Shown here: in pieces, positions 63,801 through 64,000 of the stretch | How the letters are laid out: each line of letters opens with the position of its first letter | How positions within the stretch are numbered: the stretch's first letter is position 1 | Source: Acanthosoma haemorrhoidale | Taxonomy: Eukaryota; Arthropoda; Insecta; Hemiptera; Acanthosomatidae | Assembly: GCA_930367205.1 (NCBI GenBank) | Contig: OV884011.1 | Location: forward strand, 103,407,139-103,471,138 | DNA: 64,000 nt | Reading direction: 5' to 3' | The notes under the pieces: generated by a model | The model's input: only the letters and a program-made list of their open reading frames with translations | Databases searched by the model: none | What the model was told of the DNA's origin: nothing | Made by a program: the position numbers and the translations under genes

Positions 63801-64000
63801 TAAAAAATATAGTTACGGTTTTCCCCCACAGATAAAAAAACCTTCAAAGAAGGTAAAAAGAATTTCTAAGCTGTACTAAAAAAAAAAGTTTTCTTGTATA
63901 AAATAAATTAGAAAAAAAAAAAAAAAATGTTTATACAAACATAATTGGCGAAGGGACTGATTCATGGATGAATTAGTGTTAATCGGCTTAGTAGGATTTC
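60767..64000. other. neprilysin 5' flank
   Basis: The first ~200 bp (to about 60970) are GC-richer and probably hold the neprilysin 5' UTR and core promoter. The jockey-like fragment lies at 61220-61580. From 61.6 kb to the end it is AT-rich with no gene seen. Confidence 0.5.
61220..61580 (-). mobile_element. jockey-like reverse transcriptase remnant, C-terminal part
   Basis: On the minus strand, FKFVLRPALLYGAPLHTLS (the L-RP-LTYGAPVW block) is followed after a frameshift by NLHPLVSVPSVGKFIHRRHI and KFFGSLQHLTNPVFN, the typical tail of jockey-clade RT ORFs, and then a stop. Only the last ~120 codons remain. It lies upstream of neprilysin. Confidence 0.6.

Noticed and set aside
1..64000. CRISPR array, operons or bacterial defence system
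   Set aside because: The DNA is animal nuclear DNA with spliced genes; the only regular direct-repeat array (43-bp units) has no spacers.

Overview
The window is animal nuclear DNA, most likely from an insect. It is strongly AT-rich, its genes are split by GT-AG introns, it carries mariner, hAT, R1-type, jockey-type, LTR and tRNA-derived SINE debris, and all four genes are eukaryotic families. The order is not certain; hemimetabolous (for example hemipteran) is only a guess from the intron sizes and repeat load. No bacterial, viral or CRISPR features are seen.

Layout. (1) Positions 464-12737, minus strand: ATAD3, the mitochondrial inner-membrane AAA+ ATPase. Ten exons are resolved; the last ~100 residues lie off the left edge. 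Its introns hold a palindromic mariner derivative, an R1-clade retrotransposon remnant, a SINE and a 43-bp tandem array. (2) Positions 13440-14984, plus strand: an uninterrupted PIGB (GPI mannosyltransferase 3), head-to-head with ATAD3 across 702 bp. (3) Positions 14985-20528: convergent intergenic DNA with degenerate duplicated blocks. (4) Positions 20623-60766, minus strand: a neprilysin (M13 metallopeptidase, Nep2-like) of 15 coding exons. It can be read end to end as 765 residues; every splice junction was checked for phase. Intron 1 is about 24 kb and intron 2 about 11.5 kb. (5) Positions 31791-33848, minus strand: a two-exon F-box gene lying wholly inside neprilysin intron 2 on the same strand. 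(6) Positions 60767-64000: the neprilysin 5' flank and a jockey-like reverse transcriptase remnant.

The genes do not form one pathway: they are mitochondrial membrane organisation, GPI-anchor synthesis, ubiquitin-ligase substrate recognition and ectopeptidase activity. The structural interest is the same-strand nested F-box gene, whose reading frame stops inside a consensus splice donor in the same phase as the next neprilysin exon, together with several mobile elements whose ends and target-site duplications can be read exactly. These are an 865-bp solo LTR with an unoccupied paralogous site nearby, a 259-bp hAT MITE, and a mariner element rebuilt as two inverted 3' halves. I found no convincing new biological system; these are the items worth checking.
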